From positions 1 through 49,675 of the forward strand of contig CAKZYJ010000100.1 in the NCBI GenBank assembly GCA_937884755.1: a stretch of DNA of 49,675 nucleotides. The letters run 5' to 3'. Below the pieces are notes generated by a model. The model was given only the letters and a program-made list of their open reading frames with translations, searched no databases and was not told where the DNA came from. Below are positions 34,006 to 42,501 of the stretch, piece by piece (positions within the stretch are counted from its first letter, which is position 1; each line of letters opens with the position of its first letter). The position numbers and the translations under genes were made by a program. The stretch comes from an uncultured Flammeovirgaceae bacterium. GTDB taxonomy: Bacteria > Bacteroidota > Bacteroidia > Cytophagales > Cyclobacteriaceae.

Positions 34006-35406
34006 ATGAGTTCTGATTCAACTAACCATACTGGCAACCGCCGTGATTTTTTGCAAAAAGCTAGCCTGGGAGGGCTTTCACTGGGTGCTTTTATGAATAG
34101 TCCTATTGAAGAAACGCTGGAATATACCACCCAAAAGGTGATCCGAGATTCAGCTCCCACCGATCTGAAAATTACCGATTAACGAATTGCGGAGATTAGT
34201 GATGTGGTTATCCGAACCCCCATCGTTCGTATTTATACCAATCAGGGTATCGTGGGGCACGGTGACGTTCGCGATGGTGCCGCTAAAGAATATGCACTTT
34301 TTTTGAAAAGCCGCCTACTAGGAGAGAACCCCTGTAATTTAGAGCGATTATTTAGGAAGGTTCGTCAGTTCGGCCACCACGGTCGACAGGGTGGGGGAGT
34401 TTCTGGAGTAGAAATGGCCCTCTGGGATTTAGCTGGGAAAGCCTATAATGTGCCCGTCTACCAAATGCTGGGTGGTAAATACCGAGACCAGGTGCGGGTC
34501 TACTGTGATACCCCAATCTCTAAAGATCCTCAGGAATATGCTCAACGTATGCAGGCTAGAATTGACCGGGGCTACACAGCCCTAAAGATGGATATTGGCA
34601 TCAATCTGATTGAAGATATTCCGGGTACTTTGGTCAATGCTCCCAAGGGACAATATGCTCCTTACAAATACGAATCGAAGAATTATAATCTTACCCAGCA
34701 CCCATTCACACGAGTACAAATTACTGAAAAGGGTATTGATAAATTAATGGAGTTTCTGGATGTGATGCGTTCCCAAATAGGTTACGAGATACCAATGGGG
34801 ACTGATCACTGGGGCCATTTTGATGTTAATGAAGCAATAAAAATTGCCCGGGCGGCTGAACGTTACAACCTGGCTTATATCGAGGATATTATTCCCTGGC
34901 ATTTTATGGATCAGTGGCGGGAAATCACTGAATCTTCCACCACACCCACCCAAACCGGAGAGGATATTTTTACTTTGGAAGGGGGCTTTAAGGACCTCAT
35001 CGACCAGCGAGCTGTTGATATCGTTCACCCCGATCCAAACACTGCGGGTGGAATTCTAGAAACCAAACGTATAGGCGATTACGCCTCTATGAACGGTATT
35101 GGCTTTATGCACCATCATGCGGCTGGTCCGGTTTCCTTCTTGGGTGCGGTTCATAGCGCGGCTGCCACAGAAAACTTTATGTGGTTAGAGCACCACTCAG
35201 TGGATAAACCTAAATGGGAAGACTTAGTAACCGGCATAGAGAAACCTATCGTGCAAGACGGTTACGTAAAGGTACCCGAAAAACCAGGTATTGGCGTAGA
35301 ATTGAATGAAGAAGTTGTCGAAGAGTTCCTGGTAGAGGGAGAAAAGCTTTTTGCTCCTACCGAAGAATGGAACGAAATTCGAGCCTGGGACCGGCTTTGG
35401 AGCTGA
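34006..35406 (+). pseudogene. Enolase-superfamily enzyme (3), interrupted by a premature stop
   Basis: The gene starts at ATG 34006 with a twin-arginine signal (GNRRDFLQKASLGGLSLG) but hits TAA at 34180-34182 after 58 codons, within the first strand of the enolase fold (LKITD-stop-RIAEI). The same frame then runs uninterrupted for about 400 codons to 35406, and the aligned positions in the neighbours are Met (32508 copy) or Leu (35568 copy, codon TTA), so a single TTA-to-TAA change explains it. The rest is intact, including TDHWGHFD, YIEDIIPW, TGEDIF and the C-terminal WNEIRAWDRLWS. A GTG at 34204 could restart translation, but that product would lack the export signal. It is either a very young pseudogene, a read-through gene or a base-call error. 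Confidence 0.8.
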
Positions 35407-35567
35407 AATCAATTTGCAGTTAGCAATGAGCAATTAACAATGTGAGCTGGGCGCGTGGTGCTGGGAGTTAATGTTACGGTAATACAATACTCCCTGCTCT
35501 AAGATCCCCGCACTATTTCAATCAACTCTGAACAATCGAGTAATTTAACAATCGAACAATTGAATAC
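35407..35567. repeat. Degenerate AACAATT-type repeats before enolase (4)
   Basis: The 161-base gap contains near-repeats of GCAATTAACAATG, such as GCAGTTAGCAATGAGCAATTAACAATG-like words at 35415-35442 and AACAATCGAGTAATTTAACAATCGAACAATTGAAT-like words at 35531-35566. No gene is seen. The start of the next gene follows directly. The composition matches the short-word repeat tracts at 10752 and 30081 in kind, though not in sequence. Confidence 0.5.
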
Positions 35568-37013
35568 ATGAACAAGTATTTGCAGAATTTATTAAAGGCA
35601 CCCGAAAAGCATAATCAATCCAGTAGTAACCGTCGGGATTTCCTTCAGAAGGCTAGTTTAGGTGGACTGGCATTGGGCGGTACTTCGCTCAGTGGGTTTA
35701 TAAACAAACCTATTGAAGAAACCTTAGAGTATTCTACTCAAAAAGTAAATAAAAATTCCAGCCCTACTGATTTAAAAATTACTGATTTACGGGTGGTTGA
35801 GATTGTTGATGCGCCCATGCCTTGTCCGGTTATCCGTATCGATACCAACCAGGGGATTTACGGGTTGGGTGAAGTTCGTGACCACGCTAGCCCCAAATAC
35901 GCTCTGTTTCTAAAAAGCCGTTTACTGGGAGAAAATCCGTGTAATGTTGACCGGGTTTTCAAAAAAATCAAGCAGTTTGGTGGACATTCCCGTCAGGCAG
36001 GTGGAGTATGTGGAGTTGAAATTGCCCTGTGGGATTTGGCGGGAAAAGCTTATAACGTTCCGGCTTATCAGCTAGTAGGAGGTAAGTTTCGCGACCGGGT
36101 ACGGCTCTACTGCGACACGGCTGGTTCAGACGATCCAGTAGAGTATGCCAATCGTATGAAAGCTCGGGTGGAACAGGGCTTTACTTTTCTGAAGATGGAC
36201 TTTGGCATTCAGATGCTGAAAGACGAGGAAAACGTAGTGATTAACAGCAACATGTACGACATTGGGCAGCAGTGGAATCGTGCTTACGGGAGTTATGGCT
36301 CTACTGCTCACCCATTCACTCGGATTCAGATTACCGACAAAGGTCTCGAGATGATTGTTGATTATGTCAGACAAGTCCGGGATGTAGTTGGCTACGAAAT
36401 TCCTCTAGCGGCTGATCACTTCGGTCATTTCGATACTAACGAAGCTATTCGTCTGGGTAACTCATTGGAGCCTTATCGGCTGGCCTATCTGGAAGATTTG
36501 GTTCCCTGGCAGTATACTGAAAAATGGCGGCAAATCACCAACAGTATCAATACTCCTACGCTTACTGGTGAGGACATTTATCTTAAGGAAGAATTTATAA
36601 AACTGATTGAGGCTCATGCGGTGGATATGATTCATCCGGATCTGGCCTCTTCCGGTGGAATTCTGGAAACCAAGAAGATTGGTGATTATGCTGAGGAGCG
36701 AGGAATACCCATGATGATGCACTTTGCCGGTACTCCAGTATCAATGATGGCTAATGTACATTGTGCAGCTGCTACCCAAAACTTTATTGCTTTGGAGCAC
36801 CATTCAGTAGATATTCCCTGGTGGGAAGATATAGAAACGGGAATTGATAAACCTATAGTTCAGGACGGTCACATCACTGTACCGGAGAAACCTGGCTTGG
36901 GAGTTGAACTAAATGAAGACGTTGTGAAGGAGCACATGAAGAAAGGAACGAAATATTTTGCCCCCACCGACCAGTGGAACACCGTAGACTCTGCTGATCG
37001 TCTTTGGAGCTAA
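35568..37013 (+). CDS. Tat-exported enolase-superfamily enzyme (4)
   Basis: A 481-residue protein with twin-arginine signal NRRDFLQKASLGGLALGG after about 20 polar residues. Catalytic residues are all in place: Lys209 in FLKMDFGIQ, metal ligands Asp283 (AADHFGHF), Glu309 (YLEDLVPW) and Glu335 (TGEDIY), the Asp in MIHPDLASSGG and the His in MMHFAGTPVS (one His where the 32508 copy has two). It is closest to the interrupted gene at 34006 and the 32508 copy; all end in DR(I/L)WS. The one-residue differences in the active-site loop may mean a different stereoisomer is handled. It precedes the carrier gene by 39 bases in the same direction. Confidence 0.86.
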   Translation: MNKYLQNLLKAPEKHNQSSSNRRDFLQKASLGGLALGGTSLSGFINKPIEETLEYSTQKVNKNSSPTDLKITDLRVVEIVDAPMPCPVIRIDTNQGIYGLGEVRDHASPKYALFLKSRLLGENPCNVDRVFKKIKQFGGHSRQAGGVCGVEIALWDLAGKAYNVPAYQLVGGKFRDRVRLYCDTAGSDDPVEYANRMKARVEQGFTFLKMDFGIQMLKDEENVVINSNMYDIGQQWNRAYGSYGSTAHPFTRIQITDKGLEMIVDYVRQVRDVVGYEIPLAADHFGHFDTNEAIRLGNSLEPYRLAYLEDLVPWQYTEKWRQITNSINTPTLTGEDIYLKEEFIKLIEAHAVDMIHPDLASSGGILETKKIGDYAEERGIPMMMHFAGTPVSMMANVHCAAATQNFIALEHHSVDIPWWEDIETGIDKPIVQDGHITVPEKPGLGVELNEDVVKEHMKKGTKYFAPTDQWNTVDSADRLWS

Positions 37014-37052
37014 ATAATTACTATATTGCTGTCTAGGTACTAACTCTACTAC

Positions 37053-38192
37053 ATGAACACACGTTCAATTTATAAACTATTACTTGCTTTAGCCGGTGCC
37101 AGTGCATTAGTTGCACTGGTACTTTTTATTATTGGCAATCCTCAATTAGCTGGACCGTTCCTCATTGCTTTTTTTGTCCTCCTAGCTATTGGTTTTAGGG
37201 GATACCAATCATTAAGAGGCTTCTCATTCACTGCAGTAATCTTTGCTTCGGTGACAGTCGCTATGTACTATCCCACTAACTTTCAGGAGGTTAACGGTTA
37301 TGACTTAAAAAACTTATTTACCCCATTGCTTCAACTTATTATGTTCGGTATGGGGACAGCTATCGGCATTAAAGATTTTCTCGGAGTGGTGAAAATGCCT
37401 CGCGGGGTTTTGGTAGGTGTGCTGTGTCAATTTAGCATTATGCCATTTGTGGGCTTTACCATTGCTCACACCTTAGGGGTGGCTCCTGAGATTGCTGCGG
37501 GTATCATCCTGATTGGTTCGTCTCCTAGTGGACTCGCTTCTAATGTAATGGCCTACTTAGCTAAAGCTAACCTGGCGCTTTCAATTACCCTTACCGCTAT
37601 TGCCACTTTATTAGCACCCCTGATTACTCCAAATATGATGGGGTGGTTGGCTGGCGAATTTGTCGAAGTTGACGTACTAGGAATGATGTGGAGTATGGTT
37701 CGTATTGTTATTATTCCGGTATTTGCTGGAGTAGCTTTTAATCACTTCTTTAGCGGCAAGTTCAAGTGGCTCGACGAAGCTATGCCCTACGTTTCAATGT
37801 TTGGTATTGCCTACATTATTACCATCATTACTGCTGCCGGGCGGGACAATTTACTTGAAGTAGGTGTAATACTAATTCTGGCCGGAATATTTCACAACAT
37901 TGCTGGTTACTTTTTGGGTTATTGGGGCGCTCGGTTGTTCCGAATGCCCGAGCAGGACTGCCGTACAGTTGCCCTGGAAGTTGGAATGCAAAACGGTGGG
38001 TTAGCATCAGCTCTGGCCAATGAAATGGGGAAAGTGGCTACGGTTGGTCTGGCTCCGGCTATATTCGGACCAGTCATGAATATTACCGGATCAACGTTAG
38101 CTACCTATTGGCGAGGAAAGCCCCTACCGGAAGAGGAGAAAGGCCAAGAAAAAGAAGTGGTTCCGGTGGAACATGATAAAGCAACTACCTAA
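37053..38192 (+). CDS. Bile acid:sodium symporter (BASS) family transporter
   Basis: A 379-residue polytopic inner-membrane protein with roughly ten hydrophobic segments. The BASS signatures are visible: IILIGSSPSGLASNVMAYLAKANLALSI with the crossover motif, and ALEVGMQNGGLASALA, the E-x-G-x-Q-N-type sodium/substrate-binding helix. The first two segments (about 7-50) are an extra N-terminal hairpin. BASS carriers import organic anions with sodium: bile acids, pantothenate, and, for plant BASS2, pyruvate. Next to exported acid-sugar enzymes, import of pyruvate or a keto acid is the natural inference but is untested. It overlaps the transcription unit with the epimerase gene, which starts two bases after its stop. 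Confidence 0.9.
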   Translation: MNTRSIYKLLLALAGASALVALVLFIIGNPQLAGPFLIAFFVLLAIGFRGYQSLRGFSFTAVIFASVTVAMYYPTNFQEVNGYDLKNLFTPLLQLIMFGMGTAIGIKDFLGVVKMPRGVLVGVLCQFSIMPFVGFTIAHTLGVAPEIAAGIILIGSSPSGLASNVMAYLAKANLALSITLTAIATLLAPLITPNMMGWLAGEFVEVDVLGMMWSMVRIVIIPVFAGVAFNHFFSGKFKWLDEAMPYVSMFGIAYIITIITAAGRDNLLEVGVILILAGIFHNIAGYFLGYWGARLFRMPEQDCRTVALEVGMQNGGLASALANEMGKVATVGLAPAIFGPVMNITGSTLATYWRGKPLPEEEKGQEKEVVPVEHDKATT

Positions 38193-38194
38193 TT

Positions 38195-39568
38195 ATGCGC
38201 TACTTAGCCTTATGCTGTTCGTTTCTTTTACTCCTTGAGGTATCTTGTTCCCCTACTGAAGAACCAAGCCAAGAAACTACCGCAACTTCCATCCCCAATC
38301 GTGATTCAATTCGTACCCAGGTAGTTAAAAATTGGGATGATGTGCTTAAATCCTGGTATCCTCGATCATTAGATACTACTCATGGTGGCTACCTGGCTAA
38401 TTGGACCTACGACTGGGAGATGGCACCTCAGCAAAATAAGATGATAGTAACGCAGGCCCGCCACCTCTGGACTACTTCTAAAGTACTGAAAGATGAGCCT
38501 CAGAACCCACTCTACCAACAGGCTACTGAGCTGGGTTTCCGCTTTTTGAAAGATAAAATGTGGGATGCTAAGCAGGGTGGCTTCTACTGGTTAGTAAATC
38601 GTGAAGGCCAGCCAATTTTTAATGGGGAAGGAAAGTACAAACGGATTTACGGTCAGGCTTTCGGAGTATACGCTCTAGCGGCCTATGCCCAAGTTAACAA
38701 TTCGGAAGAAGTGCTAAATTTTGCCAAGGAGGCTTTCTTGTGGTTAGAAGATAATGCGCATGACAAAGAGAATAAAGGATACTACTCGGTGGTTTTTCAA
38801 GATGGAACTCCTTTAACTCAAGATAAACAAATAAGACAAAACTTGCCGGTTTCCTGGATGTATAAAGAACAGAACGCAGGTATTCATTTGATGGAGGCTT
38901 TTACTGAATTGTACCGGGTATGGCCAGATTCTTTAGTTCGTGATCGTCTTGTGGAAATACTTCATCTAGTTCGGGATACGATGGTAAACGAACGTGGACA
39001 TTTAACGCTGTTTTTTACCGAAGATTGGCAACCAATTTCTTACGCTGATTCATCGCAGTCTGCTCGCGAAGCCAACTACGGTATTGACCACGTATCATTC
39101 GGACATGACATTGAAACAGCTTTCTTGATGCTGGATGCATCTGAAGTGTTAGGGAATTTTGAGTATGACGAAACGCTGAAGGTTGCTAAACAGTTGGTGG
39201 ATCATACGCTCCGTACCGGATTTGATCCTGCCCGAAGCGGTATCTACCAACGTGGCTACTATCTGAATCTACCCCAAGACTCAACTGTAAGCATTATTGA
39301 TTCAGAAAAGGATTGGTGGTCGCAAGCAGAAGGATTAAATACCTTACTTATTTTTACTAATCTATTCCCGGAAGACGAGCGATATCCCCGTAGATTTTCC
39401 CGACTATGGAAATACACCCGTACTTACATGATTGATCATGGGCACGGCGGCTGGTATAACCTTGGTCTGGATGTCACACCTGATTCACGAATTTCCCCAA
39501 AAGGACAGGCCTGGAAGGGTAATTATCATAATGGGCGTACTTTAATGGCTCTGAAGAAAAACTTATGA
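38195..39568 (+). CDS. AGE-family sugar 2-epimerase/isomerase, predicted lipoprotein
   Basis: A 457-residue protein with a lipoprotein signal (lipobox LEVSC, Cys18 or so) and then the (alpha/alpha)6 barrel of the N-acylglucosamine 2-epimerase superfamily. Family motifs: ARHLWTTSKVL, YGQAFGVYALAAYAQ, YGIDHVSFGHDIETAFLM, DWWSQAEGLNTLL, and GNYHNGRTLMAL at the C-terminus. The GHDIE, WWxQAE and YHNGR set is like that of cellobiose 2-epimerase. It would epimerise or isomerise an aldose, perhaps at a disaccharide or aldonate-linked end, in the periplasm. It is the last gene of the locus, with a palindrome (39574-39587) following its stop. Confidence 0.85.
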   Translation: MRYLALCCSFLLLLEVSCSPTEEPSQETTATSIPNRDSIRTQVVKNWDDVLKSWYPRSLDTTHGGYLANWTYDWEMAPQQNKMIVTQARHLWTTSKVLKDEPQNPLYQQATELGFRFLKDKMWDAKQGGFYWLVNREGQPIFNGEGKYKRIYGQAFGVYALAAYAQVNNSEEVLNFAKEAFLWLEDNAHDKENKGYYSVVFQDGTPLTQDKQIRQNLPVSWMYKEQNAGIHLMEAFTELYRVWPDSLVRDRLVEILHLVRDTMVNERGHLTLFFTEDWQPISYADSSQSAREANYGIDHVSFGHDIETAFLMLDASEVLGNFEYDETLKVAKQLVDHTLRTGFDPARSGIYQRGYYLNLPQDSTVSIIDSEKDWWSQAEGLNTLLIFTNLFPEDERYPRRFSRLWKYTRTYMIDHGHGGWYNLGLDVTPDSRISPKGQAWKGNYHNGRTLMALKKNL

Positions 39569-39573
39569 GACAG

Positions 39574-39587
39574 TACCTTGCAAGGTA
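39574..39587. repeat. 14-base perfect palindrome after the epimerase gene
   Basis: TACCTTGCAAGGTA is fully self-complementary and lies six bases after the stop codon, followed by ACTTTTAG. As a hairpin it could only form a short stem, so it is a poor terminator; as DNA it would suit a dimeric regulator. Confidence 0.4.
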
Positions 39588-39630
39588 ACTTTTAGTACTT
39601 TTCAAACTTTTATTTGTGTATATACTCCTC

Positions 39631-39638
39631 TAGATTTG
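39631..39638 (+). promoter_or_regulatory. Possible -7 promoter box (TAGATTTG) for the histidine kinase operon
   Basis: TAGATTTG matches the Bacteroidota -7 consensus TAnnTTTG and is 26 bases before the kinase ATG. A TTTG lies upstream at 39613-39616, but the 14-base spacing is shorter than the usual 17-23, so only the -7 half is convincing. Confidence 0.35.
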
Positions 39639-39664
39639 AGCTGAATGCATAATTCGGTAAGCTC

Positions 39665-41542
39665 ATGTCACAATTTAGGCGAAGCACAATCTTTTTAAGT
39701 TTCATCTCTAGTATCATATTGTTGCTGGGCACATTCTTATTGTGGACTACCAATCAATTGTTCCAGAACTATTTGCTAGAAACCCAACTAAAAAAAGCCA
39801 CTGCTGAACAGTTGCTACACGCTCAAAAGTTAGCTTTGCTAAGTTCACAGCTACGTTATCAACCCAAATCAGACAGTCTGTGGAATGAACTTATGGACAG
39901 TAAAGAACTTTGGGCTAAAAATCAGATAGCTTTAATGTCTTTGGTGAATACGATAGATGCCAGCATGCCATCCTTCGAAACCAATTCAGACCTACTTAAG
40001 ATTGCTAAGAATCAAATCAATAGAATTGAACGACCTGTCAACCAGCTTTTCCTCGATTTTGATGATGATTCTTTTAATCGCCATATTTCTGAAATTCAAT
40101 TACAAACACAGGCCTACACTAATCAAACGCGCCTTTTATCCAGCAGTATCCAATCTCACTTGAGCGAGCAAACAAGCCATTGGATCGTTTCAATCCAATG
40201 GCAGGCGGCGGCCCTTATTGTTTCATCGATAATCGGATTTACTTTGCTATATACTGAGACCTTGCGTCCTGCATCAAAGAAAGCTTCCGAAGTTCCTCAA
40301 TCACAGGAGGTTGTCAAGCAGAATCAGGAAGTTCGTCTTAAGCACTCTTTAAATATCCAGAAAACAATTAATGACAATCTGAGGAACGCTAAGAAATCAG
40401 CCGAAGAAATTTCCCAGGCAAAGGGTAAGTTTCTTTCCATGCTTTCCCACGAGATTCGGAATCCTGTAAATGCCATACTCGGAATCTCTCATCTCTTAAA
40501 AGACGACCCACACTCAGAAGATCAGGTTGAAAATCTGAAAAGCTTGTATTTCTCTGCCGAGCATTTAAGAAAACTGGTAGACAACATCCTTGATCTAGGA
40601 AAAATTGAGGCTGATCGGATTGAACTGGTAGAATCCCCATTTAATCTTTCACAACTATCTCAGGAGGTAATGAATAGCTATCGAACTCTGGCTGATGAAA
40701 AAGAGGTAGCTTTAATATTAGAAATTGATCCTCGATTACCAACGGAAGTAGTTGGAGATTCACTACGAATTTCCCAGATATTAAATAACATTATCAGTAA
40801 TGCCGTAAAATTCACGCTTCAGGGTGAGATCAAGACCAGTATATTGCTAATAGAAGAAAACACTGAGAAGTTATTGATTGGTTTTGAAATTACAGATACC
40901 GGAATAGGTGTTCCGGAGGATAAATTACCCGTCTTATTTGATGAATTTACCCAAGCTCAATCAGGTACTACACATGAGTTTGGCGGATCAGGTCTTGGAC
41001 TAGCCATTACCAGACGACTTGTAGAACTTCATGGAGGAGATATTAGGGTTGAAAGTGAAATTAATCGTGGTACTAAATTTTCTTTTGAATTAAGGCTTAC
41101 GAAAAAGATATCTAAAGAATCAGCAGATCATCCGGTAGAAGTTAAGGAAAAAAATCACAGTAATTTGCTGAACTTGAGGATATTGGCTGCTGAAGACGAC
41201 CGACTTAACAAAGATGTACTTAAGCGATTTTTGAGGAAATGGAAAGCAACTTTTGATATAGTCGACAACGGTGCTCTGGCAATTCAACTAGCTGAAAGTA
41301 AGTACTACGATGTAATTTTAATGGATATTAACATGCCAGTTTTAGATGGAAAAGCCGCAGTACAAACTATCCGGCAGTTTAATGCCTCTATTCCAATTGT
41401 AGCTCTTACTGGTTCTACTAATGAAGAAATGAAGCAGGAGCTATTTAAAGCTGGGTTCACCGCAGTTACCACCAAGCCGTTCATTCCCCAAAATTTATTT
41501 GAGTTGTTATCCGGCTATCTGCCTCAGAAGAATGAAGCGTAA
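39665..41542 (+). CDS. Hybrid sensor histidine kinase with receiver domain
   Basis: A 625-residue protein. Membrane helices at about residues 10-32 and 172-195 bracket a helical extracytoplasmic sensor region. A coiled-coil linker follows (about 205-250). The HisKA domain has the phospho-accepting His262 in MLSHEIRNPVNAIL, and the ATPase domain carries NNIISNAVKFT, DTGIGVPEDK and GGSGLGLAIT. The receiver domain (about 500-620) has acidic AAEDDRLN and Asp554 in VILMDINMPVLDG, with the conserved Thr/Lys in ALTGST and TTKPF. There is no output domain, so the phosphate must pass to another protein. The helix-hairpin-helix gene starts six bases after its stop. Confidence 0.95.
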   Translation: MSQFRRSTIFLSFISSIILLLGTFLLWTTNQLFQNYLLETQLKKATAEQLLHAQKLALLSSQLRYQPKSDSLWNELMDSKELWAKNQIALMSLVNTIDASMPSFETNSDLLKIAKNQINRIERPVNQLFLDFDDDSFNRHISEIQLQTQAYTNQTRLLSSSIQSHLSEQTSHWIVSIQWQAAALIVSSIIGFTLLYTETLRPASKKASEVPQSQEVVKQNQEVRLKHSLNIQKTINDNLRNAKKSAEEISQAKGKFLSMLSHEIRNPVNAILGISHLLKDDPHSEDQVENLKSLYFSAEHLRKLVDNILDLGKIEADRIELVESPFNLSQLSQEVMNSYRTLADEKEVALILEIDPRLPTEVVGDSLRISQILNNIISNAVKFTLQGEIKTSILLIEENTEKLLIGFEITDTGIGVPEDKLPVLFDEFTQAQSGTTHEFGGSGLGLAITRRLVELHGGDIRVESEINRGTKFSFELRLTKKISKESADHPVEVKEKNHSNLLNLRILAAEDDRLNKDVLKRFLRKWKATFDIVDNGALAIQLAESKYYDVILMDINMPVLDGKAAVQTIRQFNASIPIVALTGSTNEEMKQELFKAGFTAVTTKPFIPQNLFELLSGYLPQKNEA

Positions 41543-41548
41543 ACGGTA

Positions 41549-42487
41549 ATGAATGGATTAAGCAATTGGTTAAGAGATTATTTTGGGTTTTCGGCTACCG
41601 AGCTACGAGGTTTTTGGTTACTTAGCTTTGTAGCAATAATCTTTCTGATTATGCTAGCCACCCTGAAGCCACTTTTTATTCTGGGTGCTTCTTGGGATGA
41701 TACTACCGTCACCACTACCCATTTAGATAGCCTGGTTGCAATACTGGAGCAACAAAGAAGTGAAGAAAAGAGTCAACAGTTGCTAGCGAAAGAAACCAGT
41801 ACCTTTATCTCATTTGACCCGAATATTGCCACGAGAGAAGTTCTGGAGCAGAATAATATTCCCCAGTGGCTAGTGGATAGAATTATTAAATATCGTGATA
41901 GGGGGGGCAAGTTTCTGAAGAAAGACGATCTCTTAAAGATATATGGGTTCCCCGTGGATCTACATACAAGTCTATATTCTTACATCCGGTTACCCGAACA
42001 ATATCGCAGGGAATCTTCCAATAAAGTAAAGTACAAGAGTACGAAAAACTCAAATCATAAAACACAGAGCCAGAGCTACCGAAAGACAGAAAAAATGAAC
42101 ATCAATACTGTTGATTCAATTACGCTTCAACAGATTTTCGGAATCGGCGAAGTTTTATCGGCAAGAATTGTTCGTTTTCGGGAAAAACTTGGCGGCTTTC
42201 ATTCACTAGATCAATTATCTGAAATTTATCATATTTCTCCTGAGGTAGTTCAAAATCTAAAGGATAATAGCTTTCTACCACCTGATAATAACGTAAATAA
42301 AGTTAACATAAATGCGGATGAGGTTTCAACCCTAGCCAGTCATCCGTATATTTCGTTCTCGCTAGCCCGGGCTATCGTCAAACATCGGGAGATGTACGGT
42401 AGTTTTAATAGCCTCAACGACTGTCAGGAAGTATATCTAATGGAAGATTCAATTATTCAGAAACTTAGACCTTATTTAAACTTCTAA
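41549..42487 (+). CDS. Membrane-anchored helix-hairpin-helix (ComEA-like) protein
   Basis: A 312-residue protein with one membrane helix at about residues 22-42 and a large C-terminal part made of helix-hairpin-helix units. These are visible at about 90-145 (FDPNIATREVLEQNNIPQWLVDRIIKYRDRGGKF), 185-230 (MNINTVDSITLQQIFGIGEVLSARIVRFREKLGGF) and 255-312 (VNINADEVSTLASHPYISFSLARAIVKHREMYGSF). Such units bind DNA backbone non-specifically, as in ComEA of competence. The family of large, membrane-tethered HhH proteins is common in Bacteroidota with no fixed role. It sits between the kinase and the helicase genes at spacings of 6 and 14 bases, so all three are probably co-transcribed. Confidence 0.85.
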   Translation: MNGLSNWLRDYFGFSATELRGFWLLSFVAIIFLIMLATLKPLFILGASWDDTTVTTTHLDSLVAILEQQRSEEKSQQLLAKETSTFISFDPNIATREVLEQNNIPQWLVDRIIKYRDRGGKFLKKDDLLKIYGFPVDLHTSLYSYIRLPEQYRRESSNKVKYKSTKNSNHKTQSQSYRKTEKMNINTVDSITLQQIFGIGEVLSARIVRFREKLGGFHSLDQLSEIYHISPEVVQNLKDNSFLPPDNNVNKVNINADEVSTLASHPYISFSLARAIVKHREMYGSFNSLNDCQEVYLMEDSIIQKLRPYLNF

Positions 42488-42501
42488 CGAATTTTCTCCA
42501 C

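Noticed and set aside
22025-39568. Classic polysaccharide utilisation locus
   Set aside because: SusC/SusD are present but there is no glycoside hydrolase, polysaccharide lyase or sulfatase.
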